Assembly: GCF_900100255.1 (NCBI RefSeq)
Contig: NZ_FMTS01000006.1
Span: 1-64,000, forward strand
Direction: 5' to 3'
DNA length: 64,000 bases
Source of the DNA: Asticcacaulis taihuensis
GTDB taxonomy: Bacteria > Pseudomonadota > Alphaproteobacteria > Caulobacterales > Caulobacteraceae
Shown here in pieces: positions 1 to 7,767 of the stretch. The position numbers and the translations under genes were made by a program. The notes below the pieces were generated by a model that saw nothing but the letters and a program-made list of their open reading frames with translations, made no database searches and was not told the origin of the DNA. Position 1 is the stretch's first letter. Each line of letters begins with the position of its first letter.

Positions 1-1
1 C

Positions 2-73
2 GCCAGGAAACTACTGACACAGATCAACGCCATGATCAGAGATAACAGGCCGTGGACTGAACAAAAAACTTGA
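2..73 (+). CDS. IS110-family-like transposase, C-terminal fragment (cut by window edge)
   Basis: The frame beginning at base 2 runs open for 23 codons to TGA at 71-73 and encodes a basic tail containing RKLLTQINAMIRDNRPW. This resembles the C-terminal end of IS110-family (DEDD) transposases, which typically finish with a '(M)RKLL..NAM.RD..PW' segment (family knowledge, recalled, not searched). The bases just after the stop would be the 3' non-coding part of the element. Only the tail is visible, so it cannot be said whether the copy is intact. Confidence 0.55.
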   Translation, partial: ARKLLTQINAMIRDNRPWTEQKT

Positions 74-118
74 CTAATAACACAGTCGCTCCCCAGTAAA
101 GGTATAAGAAGGCGAGCT

Positions 119-187
119 TTATACCTCCCCGGCTATGCCGGGGAGGGGGACCGACGCGCTCTTGCGCGTTGGTGGTGGGGTTTCTTT
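119..187 (+). repeat. Dispersed palindromic repeat, family 1
   Basis: This copy consists of a CCTCCCCGG/CCGGGGAGG hairpin followed by GGGACCG, a short variable hairpin, and the tail GGTGGTGGGGTTTCTT. Near-identical layouts occur at 3798-3865, 16464-16530 (inverted) and 16551-16615. It lies between the IS110-like tail and dnaJ. Confidence 0.75.
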
Positions 188-250
188 GCTAAAATAAAAT
201 CCCGCCGGAGAGGCTCCGGCAGGATTTCAAACTCAGATAACTTGTGGGTG

Positions 251-267
251 CAGGGTCCGCGACCCTG
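251..267. repeat. Family 3 palindrome at the dnaJ 3' end
   Basis: A CAGGGTC stem, CGC loop and GACCCTG stem lie 5 bases beyond the dnaJ stop codon. The same GGGTC-NNN-GACCC core recurs after several other genes in the window (26696, 37758, 54219, 58171). It could stabilise the 3' end of the dnaJ message; no U-run follows, so it is not a classical terminator. Confidence 0.7.
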
Positions 268-271
268 CCCC

Positions 272-1450
272 TTATTGCGCCGCTGCGCCGGTGATATCGT
301 CCCAGAAGCGCCTGGCCTTGTGCATGAAGCCCTGTGACTGCGCATAGGTCTGTTCCTCGGAAATCTGGGCGAATTCCTTCATCAATTCCTTCTGGCGGGC
401 GGTCAGGTGTTTCGGCGTCTCGATGAAAAGTTCGACAATCAGGTCGCCCTTCTTCTTGGAATTGAGCACCGGCATCCCGCGTTCCCTGATCTTGACCTTG
501 TGGCCGGTCTGGGCGCCTTCGGGGATTTCGATCTGGAGCTTGCACTGGCCGTCACAGCCTTCACCACCCATCAGGCAGGGCACGTCCAGCTCGCCGCCGA
601 GAATAGCCGTCGTCATCGGCACCGGTATCGAACAGTGCAGGTCGGCGCCATCGCGCTCAAAGATATCGTGTTCGGCCACAGTCAGGAAAATATAGAGGTC
701 ACCCTTCGGCCCGCCGCGCGTGCCCGCCTGGCCCTCGCCCTTCAGCAGGATGCGCGCGCCATCATCGACGCCGGCCGGGATGCGGACCTTCAAGTCCTTG
801 TTCTGGCGCACCTGGCCGTGGCCGCGGCATTCGGTGCAGGGATCCTTGATCGTCTGGCCCTGGCCGTTACAGGTCGGGCAGGTGCGCTCCACGGCAAAGA
901 AACCGTTCGAAGCGCGTACGCGGCCCTGACCGCCGCAGGTTGAGCAGGTGACCGGCTTGGTGCCAGCCTTGGCGCCGGAGCCATGACAGACCTCGCAGGT
1001 CATGGTCGTCGGGATGGTGATCTCGACCTCGGCGCCCTTATAGGCTTGTTCCAGCGTGATTTCGTAATCGGCGCGCACATCCGGGCCGCGCTGCGCACCC
1101 TGAGGCCCGCGGCGCTGCTGCTGACCAAAGATATCGCCGAACATTTCCGAGAAGATGTCCTCGACGTTCGAGAAGCCTGCGCCACCGAAGCCGCCGCCGC
1201 CAAAACCACCACCGGCGCTCTGGCCATTCACACCGGCATGACCGTAGCGATCATAGGCCGCGCGCTTCTGCGCATCCGAAAGGACGCTGTACGCTTCGTT
1301 GACTTCCTTGAAGCGCGCTTCGGCTCCATCGTCACCGTGATTGCGGTCCGGATGGTGCTCCATGGCCTTCTTGCGGAAGGCCGATTTGAGGACCACCTCA
1401 TCGACCGTGCGCTCAACGCCCAGCACTTCGTAATAACAACGCTTGCTCAT
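272..1450 (-). CDS. dnaJ: Molecular chaperone DnaJ (Hsp40)
   Basis: This is the co-chaperone that delivers unfolded clients to DnaK and stimulates its ATPase; cytoplasmic. The 392-residue protein has a J domain with the HPD motif at residues 33-35, a Gly/Phe-rich linker, and four CxxCxGxG zinc motifs (CEVCHGSG, CSTCGGQG, CPTCNGQG, CTECRGHG), followed by the C-terminal client-binding domains. The ATG at 1450 gives the standard MSKRCYYEVLGV start; an ATG at 1483 would add 11 unrelated residues. It lies downstream of dnaK on the same strand, 181 bases away, as in many bacteria. An odd Cys-rich stretch (CLMGGEGCDGQC) sits in the first C-terminal domain. Confidence 0.97.
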   Translation of the reverse strand: MSKRCYYEVLGVERTVDEVVLKSAFRKKAMEHHPDRNHGDDGAEARFKEVNEAYSVLSDAQKRAAYDRYGHAGVNGQSAGGGFGGGGFGGAGFSNVEDIFSEMFGDIFGQQQRRGPQGAQRGPDVRADYEITLEQAYKGAEVEITIPTTMTCEVCHGSGAKAGTKPVTCSTCGGQGRVRASNGFFAVERTCPTCNGQGQTIKDPCTECRGHGQVRQNKDLKVRIPAGVDDGARILLKGEGQAGTRGGPKGDLYIFLTVAEHDIFERDGADLHCSIPVPMTTAILGGELDVPCLMGGEGCDGQCKLQIEIPEGAQTGHKVKIRERGMPVLNSKKKGDLIVELFIETPKHLTARQKELMKEFAQISEEQTYAQSQGFMHKARRFWDDITGAAAQ

Positions 1451-1540
1451 ACTGCTTGCCCCGATATCAGCCACATCGTCCACGCATCGCGCGGGCGAAC
1501 GGCTTCATCTGTCCAGTTTGTTTGGGAAATTAGAAGGAAA

Positions 1541-1567
1541 GGCGGCAAGGAGTCAAACCTTGCCGCC
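1541..1567 (-). terminator. Hairpin between dnaK and dnaJ
   Basis: A perfect 10-bp stem (GGCGGCAAGG / CCTTGCCGCC) with a 7-base loop lies between the dnaK stop and the dnaJ start. Read on the minus strand it is followed by TTTCCTTCTAATTT, a loose T-rich run. It may act as a partial terminator or processing site that lowers dnaJ relative to dnaK (inference). Confidence 0.55.
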
Positions 1568-1631
1568 CCGTCCGTGCGGGATGCGGCCGCGATACCCGTA
1601 TCAAGGTCAGCCGTCGCATCCATGTGAGGTC

Positions 1632-3536
1632 TTAGCCTCGCTTTTGGTCGTCGCCGTCGACTTCCTCGAAATCGGCATCGACCACATTGTCATCGGCGGC
1701 AGCCGAAGGCTCTTCGCCACCTTCGCCGGCCTGTTGCGCGGCGTACATGGCTTCACCGAGCTTCATCGAGGCGGTCATCAGGGCCTGATGCTTGGCCTTG
1801 ATGTCTTCCACATCTTCACCGTCCTTGGCCGTTTTCAGGTCAGCAATGGCGGTCTCCACGGCGGTCTTGTCTTCCGCTGAGACCTTGTCGCCAAAGTCCT
1901 TCACGGCCTTTTCGGTCGAGTGGATCAGGGCGTCGGCCTGGTTGCGGGCTTCGATGAGGGCCTTGCGCTTCTCATCCTCGGCCTTGTTGGCTTCGGCGTT
2001 CTTGATCATTTCCTCGATGTCGGCATCGGAGAGACCGCCATTGGCCTGGATGCGGATCGAGTGCTCCTTGTTGGTCGCCTTGTCCTTGGCGTGGACATTG
2101 ACGATGCCGTTGGCGTCGATATCGAAGGTGACTTCGATCTGCGGCACGCCGCGCGGCGCCGGCGGAATGCCGACCAGGTCGAACTGACCCAGCAGCTTGT
2201 TATCGGCGGCCATCGGGCGCTCGCCCTGGAAGCAGCGGATCGTCACGGCCGACTGGTTGTCGTCGGCGGTCGAGAAGGTCTGCGACTTCTTGGTCGGGAT
2301 CGTGGTGTTGCGTTCGATCAGCGGGGTGAACACACCACCCAGGGTCTCGATGCCGAGCGTCAGCGGGGTCACGTCCAGCAGCAGCACGTCCTTGACATCG
2401 CCTTGCAGAACGCCGGCCTGGATGGCGGCGCCCAGCGCCACGACTTCATCCGGGTTGACGCCCTTGTGCGGTTCGCGGCCGAAGATGTTCTTCACGGCTT
2501 CGACGACCTTCGGCATACGGGTCATGCCGCCGACGAGAACGACTTCATCGATATCCGACGCCTTCAGGCCGGCGTCCTTCAGCGCCTGCTGGCAGGGGCC
2601 AACGGTCTTCTGGATCAGGTCTTCAACCAGGCTTTCCAGCTTGGCGCGGGTCAGCTTCAGGTTCAGGTGCAGCGGGCCGGACGCGTTCATCGAGATGAAA
2701 GGCAGGTTCAGGTCGTATTGCGCAACCGTCGACAGTTCCTTCTTGGCCTTTTCCGCTTCTTCCTTGAGGCGTTGCAGGGCCAGCTTGTCGGAACGCAGGT
2801 CGACGCCGTTTTCCTTCTTGAACTCGTCGGCCAGGTAATCCACGACACGCATGTCGAAGTCTTCACCACCCAGGAAGGTGTCGCCGTTGGTCGACTTCAC
2901 TTCAAACACGCCGTCACCGATTTCGAGCACCGAGACGTCGAACGTACCACCACCGAGGTCGTAAACGGCGATCTTCTTGCCGTCGTTCTTGTCCAGACCG
3001 TAGGCCAGGGCGGCCGCGGTCGGCTCGTTGATGATGCGCAGCACTTCCAGACCGGCGATCTTACCGGCGTCCTTGGTGGCCTGACGCTGGGCGTCGTTGA
3101 AATAGGCCGGAACCGTGATGACGGCCTGGGTGACGGTTTCGCCCAGATAGGCTTCGGCGTCTTCCTTCAGCTTGGTCAGGATAAAGGCAGAGATCTGTTG
3201 CGGCGAATAGTCCTTGCCGTGGGCCTTGACCCAGGCGTCGCCGTTGGGGCCCTTGGAGATTTCGTAAGGGACCATGCCCTTGTCCTTCTGGACCATCGGG
3301 TCGGAATAGTTGCGGCCGATCAGGCGCTTGATGGCGAAGAAGGTGTTGGACGGGTTGGTGACGGCCTGACGCTTGGCGGGCTGGCCGATCAGACGCTCCG
3401 AGTCGTCGACAATGGCGACGACGGACGGCGTGGTGCGCACGCCTTCGGCGTTTTCGATCACCTTGGGATTCTTGCCGTCCATGACGGCGACGCAGGAATT
3501 GGTCGTGCCGAGGTCGATACCGATAATTTTAGCCAT
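1632..3536 (-). CDS. dnaK: Molecular chaperone DnaK (Hsp70)
   Basis: This is the ATP-dependent Hsp70 chaperone that works with DnaJ and GrpE in protein folding and in the control of the heat-shock sigma factor. The 634-residue protein starts [15 protein letters not shown] (phosphate-1 loop), has the second phosphate motif in [12 protein letters not shown], the adenosine motif [11 protein letters not shown], the interdomain linker in [13 protein letters not shown], then the substrate-binding domain and an acidic C-terminal tail. The ATG at 3536 matches the family start; an in-frame ATG 9 bases upstream would add MKS. A heat-shock-type promoter candidate lies at 3614-3642. GrpE and HrcA are encoded about 10 kb away, not next to it. 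Confidence 0.98.
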   Translation of the reverse strand: MAKIIGIDLGTTNSCVAVMDGKNPKVIENAEGVRTTPSVVAIVDDSERLIGQPAKRQAVTNPSNTFFAIKRLIGRNYSDPMVQKDKGMVPYEISKGPNGDAWVKAHGKDYSPQQISAFILTKLKEDAEAYLGETVTQAVITVPAYFNDAQRQATKDAGKIAGLEVLRIINEPTAAALAYGLDKNDGKKIAVYDLGGGTFDVSVLEIGDGVFEVKSTNGDTFLGGEDFDMRVVDYLADEFKKENGVDLRSDKLALQRLKEEAEKAKKELSTVAQYDLNLPFISMNASGPLHLNLKLTRAKLESLVEDLIQKTVGPCQQALKDAGLKASDIDEVVLVGGMTRMPKVVEAVKNIFGREPHKGVNPDEVVALGAAIQAGVLQGDVKDVLLLDVTPLTLGIETLGGVFTPLIERNTTIPTKKSQTFSTADDNQSAVTIRCFQGERPMAADNKLLGQFDLVGIPPAPRGVPQIEVTFDIDANGIVNVHAKDKATNKEHSIRIQANGGLSDADIEEMIKNAEANKAEDEKRKALIEARNQADALIHSTEKAVKDFGDKVSAEDKTAVETAIADLKTAKDGEDVEDIKAKHQALMTASMKLGEAMYAAQQAGEGGEEPSAAADDNVVDADFEEVDGDDQKRG

Positions 3537-3613
3537 GGATTTCAATCTGCTCCGTTGAGGCGAATGGGTTTTGGCGGCCTTATGAAAGAGAAGCGCCGCG
3601 ATTGTCCATCCCC

Positions 3614-3642
3614 GTTAAGATGAATTAAGGGATTTTTTCAAG
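3614..3642 (-). promoter_or_regulatory. Putative sigma-32-type promoter of dnaK
   Basis: On the minus strand the sequence reads CTTGAA (3642-3637), a 17-base spacer, then CTTAAC (3619-3614), about 80 bases upstream of the dnaK ATG. Alphaproteobacterial heat-shock promoters have a CTTGAAA-like -35 and a C-rich CCTTATnT/CCCCATnT-like -10 (established pattern). The -35 match is good and the -10 only fair. Confidence 0.45.
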
Positions 3643-3740
3643 CCCCTTCCAAAGAAGGACACCTGAAAGCTGTAGCCGATATGGGAGATTGAAACGCCCC
3701 TGCAAGGGTATGGGGCCAAATGCCCCTAAAATTTTTGCGG

Positions 3741-3761
3741 TAAGGGTGCGAGGCACCCTTA
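3741..3761. repeat. Perfect hairpin in the dnaK upstream gap
   Basis: TAAGGGTGC, loop GAG, GCACCCTTA form a 9-bp stem with a 3-base loop. The gap 3537-4009 holds no gene: it contains the dnaK promoter candidate, this hairpin (preceded by a related TATGGGGCC...GCCCCT arm pair) and a family 1 repeat at 3798-3865. Confidence 0.6.
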
Positions 3762-3797
3762 ACCCGGCATCGCTACAGCGCGTGTGGCAACCTTCTC

Positions 3798-3865
3798 CTT
3801 ATACCTCCCCATCTCCGATGGGGAGGGGGACCGTCCGGCGCAGCCGGAGGGTGGTGGGGTTTCTT
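3798..3865 (+). repeat. Dispersed palindromic repeat, family 1
   Basis: This copy has the shared CTTATACCTCCCC start, a CCCATCTCCGATGGGG hairpin, GGGACCG, a variable CCGGCGCAGCCGG hairpin and the GGTGGTGGGGTTTCTTAC tail (leading G shared with the hairpin). The constant tail and variable hairpin loops match the copies at 119, 16464 (inverted) and 16551. Confidence 0.75.
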
Positions 3866-4009
3866 ACTTGATGCAGTTTCTGAGCTTTAGCTAGGTTACA
3901 CTTAATGCTGAATATCGCCCCGGAGCGAGGCCCTTCTCGCCCGCGATTGGAATAAAATTCCGACGTCATATAACAAACGACTGCGGTATCGGCGCGGTTC
4001 GAGATTAAA

Positions 4010-4900
4010 ATGTTTGATGACAATTTAAAGTCGAGAAGCTACCGTCAGTTTATGGAACGGGGCGAACAATTTATTCGGTTAACTTTGGACTGTGACGATC
4101 CGATTGAACTGCGAGATTTCGTATGTTCATTTACGGCATTAGGCGCTGAGTACGACCGATTTATGAAAGAGAAGCATCCAGAGATATCTGGAGACTCATC
4201 TCTCTACGTTAAGCAAGTTCGCGCAGGTTCCGTGATAGCCGACCTGATACCGTGGATGCTTGACCCTTCTCACATGTTAATTGCTAGTGTGGGAGCCGTG
4301 GTTGCCGTCGGTGGCATAGTTTCGGCAATAAACTCTATGGATGAGTTTCTTGAGCGCCTGAACAATCGCATATCTCCATATTTAAAAAAACGTGGCAGGG
4401 CCCCAGACGCGACAAAATCAGAGCTGACCCACTACGAGCATTTACTTGCCATTCCCGCAAATAATAGCGGGGCAAGCGTAAAAGTCGCCTCAATGGAGAG
4501 AATAACCGATAGCGAGACTATTCGTGTCTCTATCGAGTACGACACCACACAAGCCAGAGAAATCCAGCAGCGGCTGGTGGAGCATAAGGCGGAATTGGCT
4601 CATTTGAGCCGAGCCGATCATGAGCGCGTTTTGATGCAATTTACAGAAACAAATACAACGCAGGTGAAAACCGGAAAACCAACTGGTCACAAGGTTAGGA
4701 TCGGGAAAATCAGCCAAGATCCAAGGAAGGTTTTTTACGCCACCGATTTAGTAAAAGCTAAAATTGAGCATGAGATTAAGGAAGCGGAAGATAATATCTA
4801 CAAGAAAGTATTCGATGTAGATGTGAACGTTGAAAATCTAAATGGTCGCCCTTACGCCTATCGCATCACGGCCATACATGGCGTTGAAAACGAAGATTAA
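4010..4900 (+). CDS. Unknown protein with one membrane segment, low-G+C gene
   Basis: I do not recognise this 296-residue protein. Residues 1-85 look helical and charged and include SLYVKQVRAGSVIADLI; residues about 87-108 (HMLIASVGAVVAVGGIVSAI) form a hydrophobic, glycine-rich membrane-like segment; the rest is soluble, mixed alpha/beta, with a charged coiled segment near 245-265 and a hydrophilic C-terminus. Base composition is clearly more A+T-rich than its neighbours and codon use is different, suggesting recent acquisition. The ribosome site is weak (CGAG before ATTAAAATG). It is flanked by repeats and its 3' end overlaps a broken DUF6471-like gene on the other strand. Function unknown. 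Confidence 0.7.
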   Translation: MFDDNLKSRSYRQFMERGEQFIRLTLDCDDPIELRDFVCSFTALGAEYDRFMKEKHPEISGDSSLYVKQVRAGSVIADLIPWMLDPSHMLIASVGAVVAVGGIVSAINSMDEFLERLNNRISPYLKKRGRAPDATKSELTHYEHLLAIPANNSGASVKVASMERITDSETIRVSIEYDTTQAREIQQRLVEHKAELAHLSRADHERVLMQFTETNTTQVKTGKPTGHKVRIGKISQDPRKVFYATDLVKAKIEHEIKEAEDNIYKKVFDVDVNVENLNGRPYAYRITAIHGVENED

Positions 4901-4992
4901 TCCCGCGAGTTTACCTCTTTTTCGTCAATACTGATTGCAGCGAGCTTTTCTACAAACTGCGCGTAAGTGACATCCTTGCGCGTCAATTTAGT
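4897..4992 (-). pseudogene. DUF6471-like gene remnant
   Basis: Reading minus from about 4992 to the TAA at 4897-4899 gives KLTRKDVTYAQFVEKLAAIS followed by IDEKEVNSRD. This resembles the central part of small DUF6471 proteins (pattern 'L.R..VTYA.L.ERLAA.GI.E.E.N..NKI.RG', recalled from the family). The expected C-terminal half is missing, and upstream the frame runs into a family 2 repeat rather than a normal N-terminus. It therefore looks broken at both ends. Its composition is similar to the neighbouring low-G+C gene, so both may be remains of one acquired segment. Confidence 0.45.
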
Positions 4993-5175
4993 TACTCTCC
5001 TCCCCTGTAGCGCAGCGTACGGGGGAGGTGGCAGCGCGAGGCTCGAAGAGCCGGTGTCGCTGACGGAGGGGGCCAACAGCGATGTCAGAAACGCCCCCTC
5101 CGTCGCGGACTTTCGCCGCGCCATCTTCCTCACAACGAAGTTGCCGCTGCGCTACGCTTGCAAGGGAGGAGAGTG
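4993..5175. repeat. Inverted pair of family 2 repeats
   Basis: Two copies face each other. The left one (about 4993-5072) starts ACTCTCCTCCCCTG and ends GACGGAGGGGGC; the right one (about 5091-5175) is its inverse. Other copies are at 5739-5795 and 18133-18193. Together with the DUF6471-like remnant this fills the 317-base gap between the genes at 4010 and 5218. Confidence 0.7.
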
Positions 5176-5217
5176 TGATCTTATCCCCGCTGCCAAAAAC
5201 CGCGCCATCATTCCCTG

Positions 5218-5736
5218 ATGGAGACCTCTGACGACATCGCCGCCGACCTCTCGCCGCTCGAACATCGGCGGGCAGCGCTGCGCGCTTTGTCCGACGAGAT
5301 CATGGAAACCATCAAGACCCTGCCCAAGCCGCAATCCTGGCTGGAGGGCGACCGCGCCATGCGCTGCCTCGGCACCGCCGATCGCGTCACGGTCCAGTTG
5401 TTCACCAAGGTCAAGGCACACGCGCCGCGCCCGGTAACGCCTGCTCGCGCGCCCGTACCCGTCCACGCCTCCGAACCGGAAGCGCCCTTCGTCTATCGTT
5501 ACGACGATGACGGCGTTGAGGACACTGCGGAAACCGATGATGGCGCCGTGCTCGATGCCGCGCTTGACGATATGGAAGCCCTGCTCGACGCCCTGGATCG
5601 CGGCGAGACCCCGGCGCCGGCCAAACCGCCCGCGAAACCCACACCGACCAGCCGCGACACGCCCTATCACAATCTGGCCCAGACCTTCGCCCATGGCCGC
5701 GACCTGCTCACGCAACTGGCCACCGCCCCTCCATAA
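5218..5736 (+). CDS. Hypothetical acidic, Pro/Ala-rich protein
   Basis: A 172-residue protein I do not recognise. The N-terminal 65 residues are predicted helical (LEHRRAALRALSDEIMETIK, then a segment around WLEGDRAMRCLGTADRVTVQLF), followed by a proline-rich linker, an acidic helix (AVLDAALDDMEALLDALDRG) and a second proline-rich linker before a short helix. No signal peptide or membrane segment is seen. Codon use is typical of the genome, unlike the gene at 4010. The N-terminal part recalls small helical proteins that sit near regulators in Caulobacterales, but this is only an impression. The ATG at 5218 follows directly on a family 2 repeat; an upstream in-frame GTG at 5173 is followed at once by a stop. 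Confidence 0.65.
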   Translation: METSDDIAADLSPLEHRRAALRALSDEIMETIKTLPKPQSWLEGDRAMRCLGTADRVTVQLFTKVKAHAPRPVTPARAPVPVHASEPEAPFVYRYDDDGVEDTAETDDGAVLDAALDDMEALLDALDRGETPAPAKPPAKPTPTSRDTPYHNLAQTFAHGRDLLTQLATAPP

Positions 5737-5738
5737 AA

Positions 5739-5795
5739 AAATCCTCCCCTCTTGGAGGGGAGGTGGCGCGGCGTAAGTCCGCGACGGAGGGGTAA
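5739..5795 (+). repeat. Family 2 dispersed repeat
   Basis: An AAATCCTCCCCTCTT/GGAGGGGAGG hairpin is followed by TGGCGCGGC, a short arm pair, and GCGACGGAGGGG. It starts 2 bases after the stop codon of the gene at 5218. The same order of elements is found at 4993-5175 and 18133-18193. Confidence 0.7.
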
Positions 5796-5962
5796 TAACC
5801 GGCCCGCCTTTACTTGTGACCGCCGATATGATTCAATATGACCAGTACCCCGCGTACAGTATTGTGTGTTCATAACCGGCGGTGACAAGCACCCGGATTA
5901 TTGACGACAGACAGTTTGCCGCCAGCTTTCGGTGTGCGCCGCCTCTACAGAGGTGAAACATC

Positions 5963-6325
5963 ATGAAAAGTGCAAATGTTGAGTTACTGAAGAGTCTCTA
6001 TGCGGCCTTCGGACGGGGCGACATGCCCACGGTCCTGGCCGGCATGTCGCCGAAAATCGTGTGGAATGAGGCGGAGCATAATCCCTATGCCGACCGTAAT
6101 CCCTACATCGGGCCGGATGCCGTTCTGAAAGGCGTTTTTACCCGTCTGAACAATGACTGGGACAATTACCACCTGGATATAGAATCCGTTCTTGATGCCG
6201 GCGACCGGCTGGTGGCGCTCGGCCGGTATTCGGCGCGGTTCAAGGCCACGGCCTTCCAGCAATATACCGACACAATGGCCTTCGCCACGGCCATGAACCT
6301 TAAGCCCGCCCACCAGCCGGCTTAA
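5963..6325 (+). CDS. NTF2-like (SnoaL-type) protein with an apparent internal deletion
   Basis: A 120-residue protein of the nuclear transport factor 2-like superfamily: the start (LLKSLYAAFGRGDMPTVLAGMSPKI), the WNEAEHNPYADRNPYIG segment and VLDAGDRLVALGRYSARFKAT follow the usual helix-sheet order. Full-length relatives then have a strand pair of roughly 20-25 residues (a 'G+.hd..fvHvW.++dGKI' stretch) before FQQYTDT. Here ARFKAT joins directly to AFQQYTDTMAFATAM, so two core strands are probably missing, in frame. Such proteins are small-molecule-binding or isomerase-like; with this gap the protein may be inactive. The gene stands alone; a good ATG follows AGAGGTGAAACATC. Confidence 0.7.
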   Translation: MKSANVELLKSLYAAFGRGDMPTVLAGMSPKIVWNEAEHNPYADRNPYIGPDAVLKGVFTRLNNDWDNYHLDIESVLDAGDRLVALGRYSARFKATAFQQYTDTMAFATAMNLKPAHQPA

Positions 6326-6349
6326 GCGAACGCAACAGAGGAGAGGCTG

Positions 6350-6553
6350 TTACGGGTCTTTCGACTGCACGCTCAGATGCTCGACCGTCAGCGTCTCCAC
6401 CGACAGCTTCTCGATACGCGCTTCCAGAATGCGCAGCCGCCCGATCGCCACCGCTCCCACGGCAATGGCGCCGATGGCGAACGCCCCAAGCGCAACCGCA
6501 CCGACCGCCACTGCGCCCGCTGTCACATTGCCTCGCCTTGTCAGATGCGTCAC
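6350..6553 (-). CDS. Small glycine/alanine-repeat hydrophobic protein
   Basis: A 67-residue protein with repeating xGAxAxG units (AVGAVALGAFAIGAIAVGAV) at residues about 15-35, then an amphipathic tail (RILEARIEKLSVETLTVEHL). The repeat resembles short parallel-beta or glycine-zipper stretches found in small proteins encoded beside VOC-family genes; function unknown. Translation starts with GTG at 6553, and GTGA overlaps the stop of the upstream VOC gene, so the two are probably translationally coupled. Confidence 0.7.
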   Translation of the reverse strand: MTHLTRRGNVTAGAVAVGAVALGAFAIGAIAVGAVAIGRLRILEARIEKLSVETLTVEHLSVQSKDP

Positions 6554-7293
6554 GGACGCGAGCCCAGCATACCGAACATGGCGCCTTGCGGATCACTGGC
6601 CGTCACCGCCCACATGCCGCCGGGCACCTCCATCGGCGGCACCAGAATCGCACCGCCGCCGGAGGTCACGCGCCCCACCGCGGCATCGATATCACCGACA
6701 TTGAAATAGAACAGCCAGGCCTGCTGCGGCAGCGGATTATTCATCATGCCGCCGGTCTGGACACCGCCCGACGTGAACACCTGATAGGTGCCAGCGGGCC
6801 CCATATCCATGGCCACGTCCTTCACCCAGCCGAAACGGCCGGCGTAGAAATCGAACGCCTTTTCCCAGTCCTTGCCGTGATATTCGTTCCAGCCGCAATG
6901 GCCCATGTCCGAGCTGAAAGCCTGGCTCTCGCCTTCGCCGGTCGGGGCCATGACATAGATCGCCGCGCCCTGCGGGTCAGCCACCATGGCCATGCGGCCG
7001 ACTCCGGGCAGATCATTGGCGGGCCACAAAACCTTGCCGCCGGCAGTCTCAAAAGCGGTGACCTGCGCATCGACATCGGCCACATTGACATAGCCGAACC
7101 AGGCCGGGGGCATACCGGCATCCGGGGCCTTCATCATGCCGCCCACGCCTTCGCCATCAGCGGTGATCCGGCGGTAATCCATGCCGGGGGTTTCGCTGGC
7201 CAGCACCTTCCAGCCGACGACATCGCTGTAAAAGCCGATCGCGGCGTCGAGATCCTGGGTAATCAGTTCGTACCAGATAAAACGGCTGTCCAT
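6550..7293 (-). CDS. VOC-family (glyoxalase/bleomycin-resistance-like) protein, two domains
   Basis: A 247-residue protein with two tandem vicinal-oxygen-chelate modules. The first begins FIWYELITQDLDAAIGFY and includes PPAWFGYVNVADVD; the second begins NEYHGKDWEKAFDFYAGRFG and ends GGMWAVTASDPQGAMFGM. Members bind a metal and act on small molecules, but the substrate is not predictable here. I chose the ATG at 7293 because GGAGG lies 5 bases upstream of it; the ATG at 7305 overlaps that ribosome site. It is followed by the coupled small gene at 6553. Confidence 0.85.
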   Translation of the reverse strand: MDSRFIWYELITQDLDAAIGFYSDVVGWKVLASETPGMDYRRITADGEGVGGMMKAPDAGMPPAWFGYVNVADVDAQVTAFETAGGKVLWPANDLPGVGRMAMVADPQGAAIYVMAPTGEGESQAFSSDMGHCGWNEYHGKDWEKAFDFYAGRFGWVKDVAMDMGPAGTYQVFTSGGVQTGGMMNNPLPQQAWLFYFNVGDIDAAVGRVTSGGGAILVPPMEVPGGMWAVTASDPQGAMFGMLGSRP

Positions 7294-7357
7294 GGCATCC
7301 TCCACGTCTTGACCGCTGCATCATGAACCCGCGCCGGCCAGAAAGAGTCAGCAGGTG

Positions 7358-7696
7358 TTAAAGCCGTGTCCACACCTGCGACTTGCAGAAAACCTTGAGC
7401 ACGCAGCCCTGGAGCTTGAGATTATTGCCGGTCACCGCCGCAGAGCCATCATAGGTCTTGTCGTCCTTCGGATCAGTAATCTGGCCGTTATAAAGCCCGC
7501 CATTACCTTTCAGGTGGCCGATTTCCTTGCCGGCGTAAGGGCCGTTGATGAGCTTGATGCAGAACCCTTCAGCGCAGGGCGCGATATGGGCGGTATCGCC
7601 CTTCATCGTTTTCCAGTCGCCTTCGATCGGCTCCGCGGCGATGGCCGAACCGGTCCACATCGCCAGAACGCCCACCAGTAAAATTTTACGAATCAC
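7358..7696 (-). CDS. Exported DUF2147-family protein
   Basis: A 112-residue protein with a clear signal peptide (IRKILLVGVLAMWTGSAIAA, cleavage before EPIEGDW). The mature part has the DUF2147 pattern: G-W near the start, ...HIAPCAEGFCIKLI..., then DPKDDKTYDG and a C-terminal LKLQGCVLKVFCKSQVWTR. DUF2147 proteins are small periplasmic beta-rich proteins of unknown role. The GTG at 7696 is preceded by GGAGAACAGCC and yields the signal peptide at the very N-terminus; a longer frame from 7750 would add 18 residues before it. It is divergent from the fadL-like gene. Confidence 0.8.
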   Translation of the reverse strand: MIRKILLVGVLAMWTGSAIAAEPIEGDWKTMKGDTAHIAPCAEGFCIKLINGPYAGKEIGHLKGNGGLYNGQITDPKDDKTYDGSAAVTGNNLKLQGCVLKVFCKSQVWTRL

Positions 7697-7767
7697 GGCT
7701 GTTCTCCACTTTGTTTCCTGTCGCCTACTTGCGTTAAGGCAGGTCGGCATGGCCAGTTTCTGCCCGC

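Noticed and set aside
1920-3623. Open frame of 567 codons antisense to dnaK
   Set aside because: Shadow of dnaK: His/Gln/Arg-rich product typical of antisense reading of a G+C-rich gene.
3985-4009. GGTTCGAG as a tRNA T-arm or attachment site
   Set aside because: No acceptor, D or anticodon stem can be built around it and no duplicate was seen at the other side of the low-G+C segment.
4967-5218. Plus-strand open frame through the family 2 repeat pair
   Set aside because: Consists almost wholly of repeat sequence; no ribosome site.
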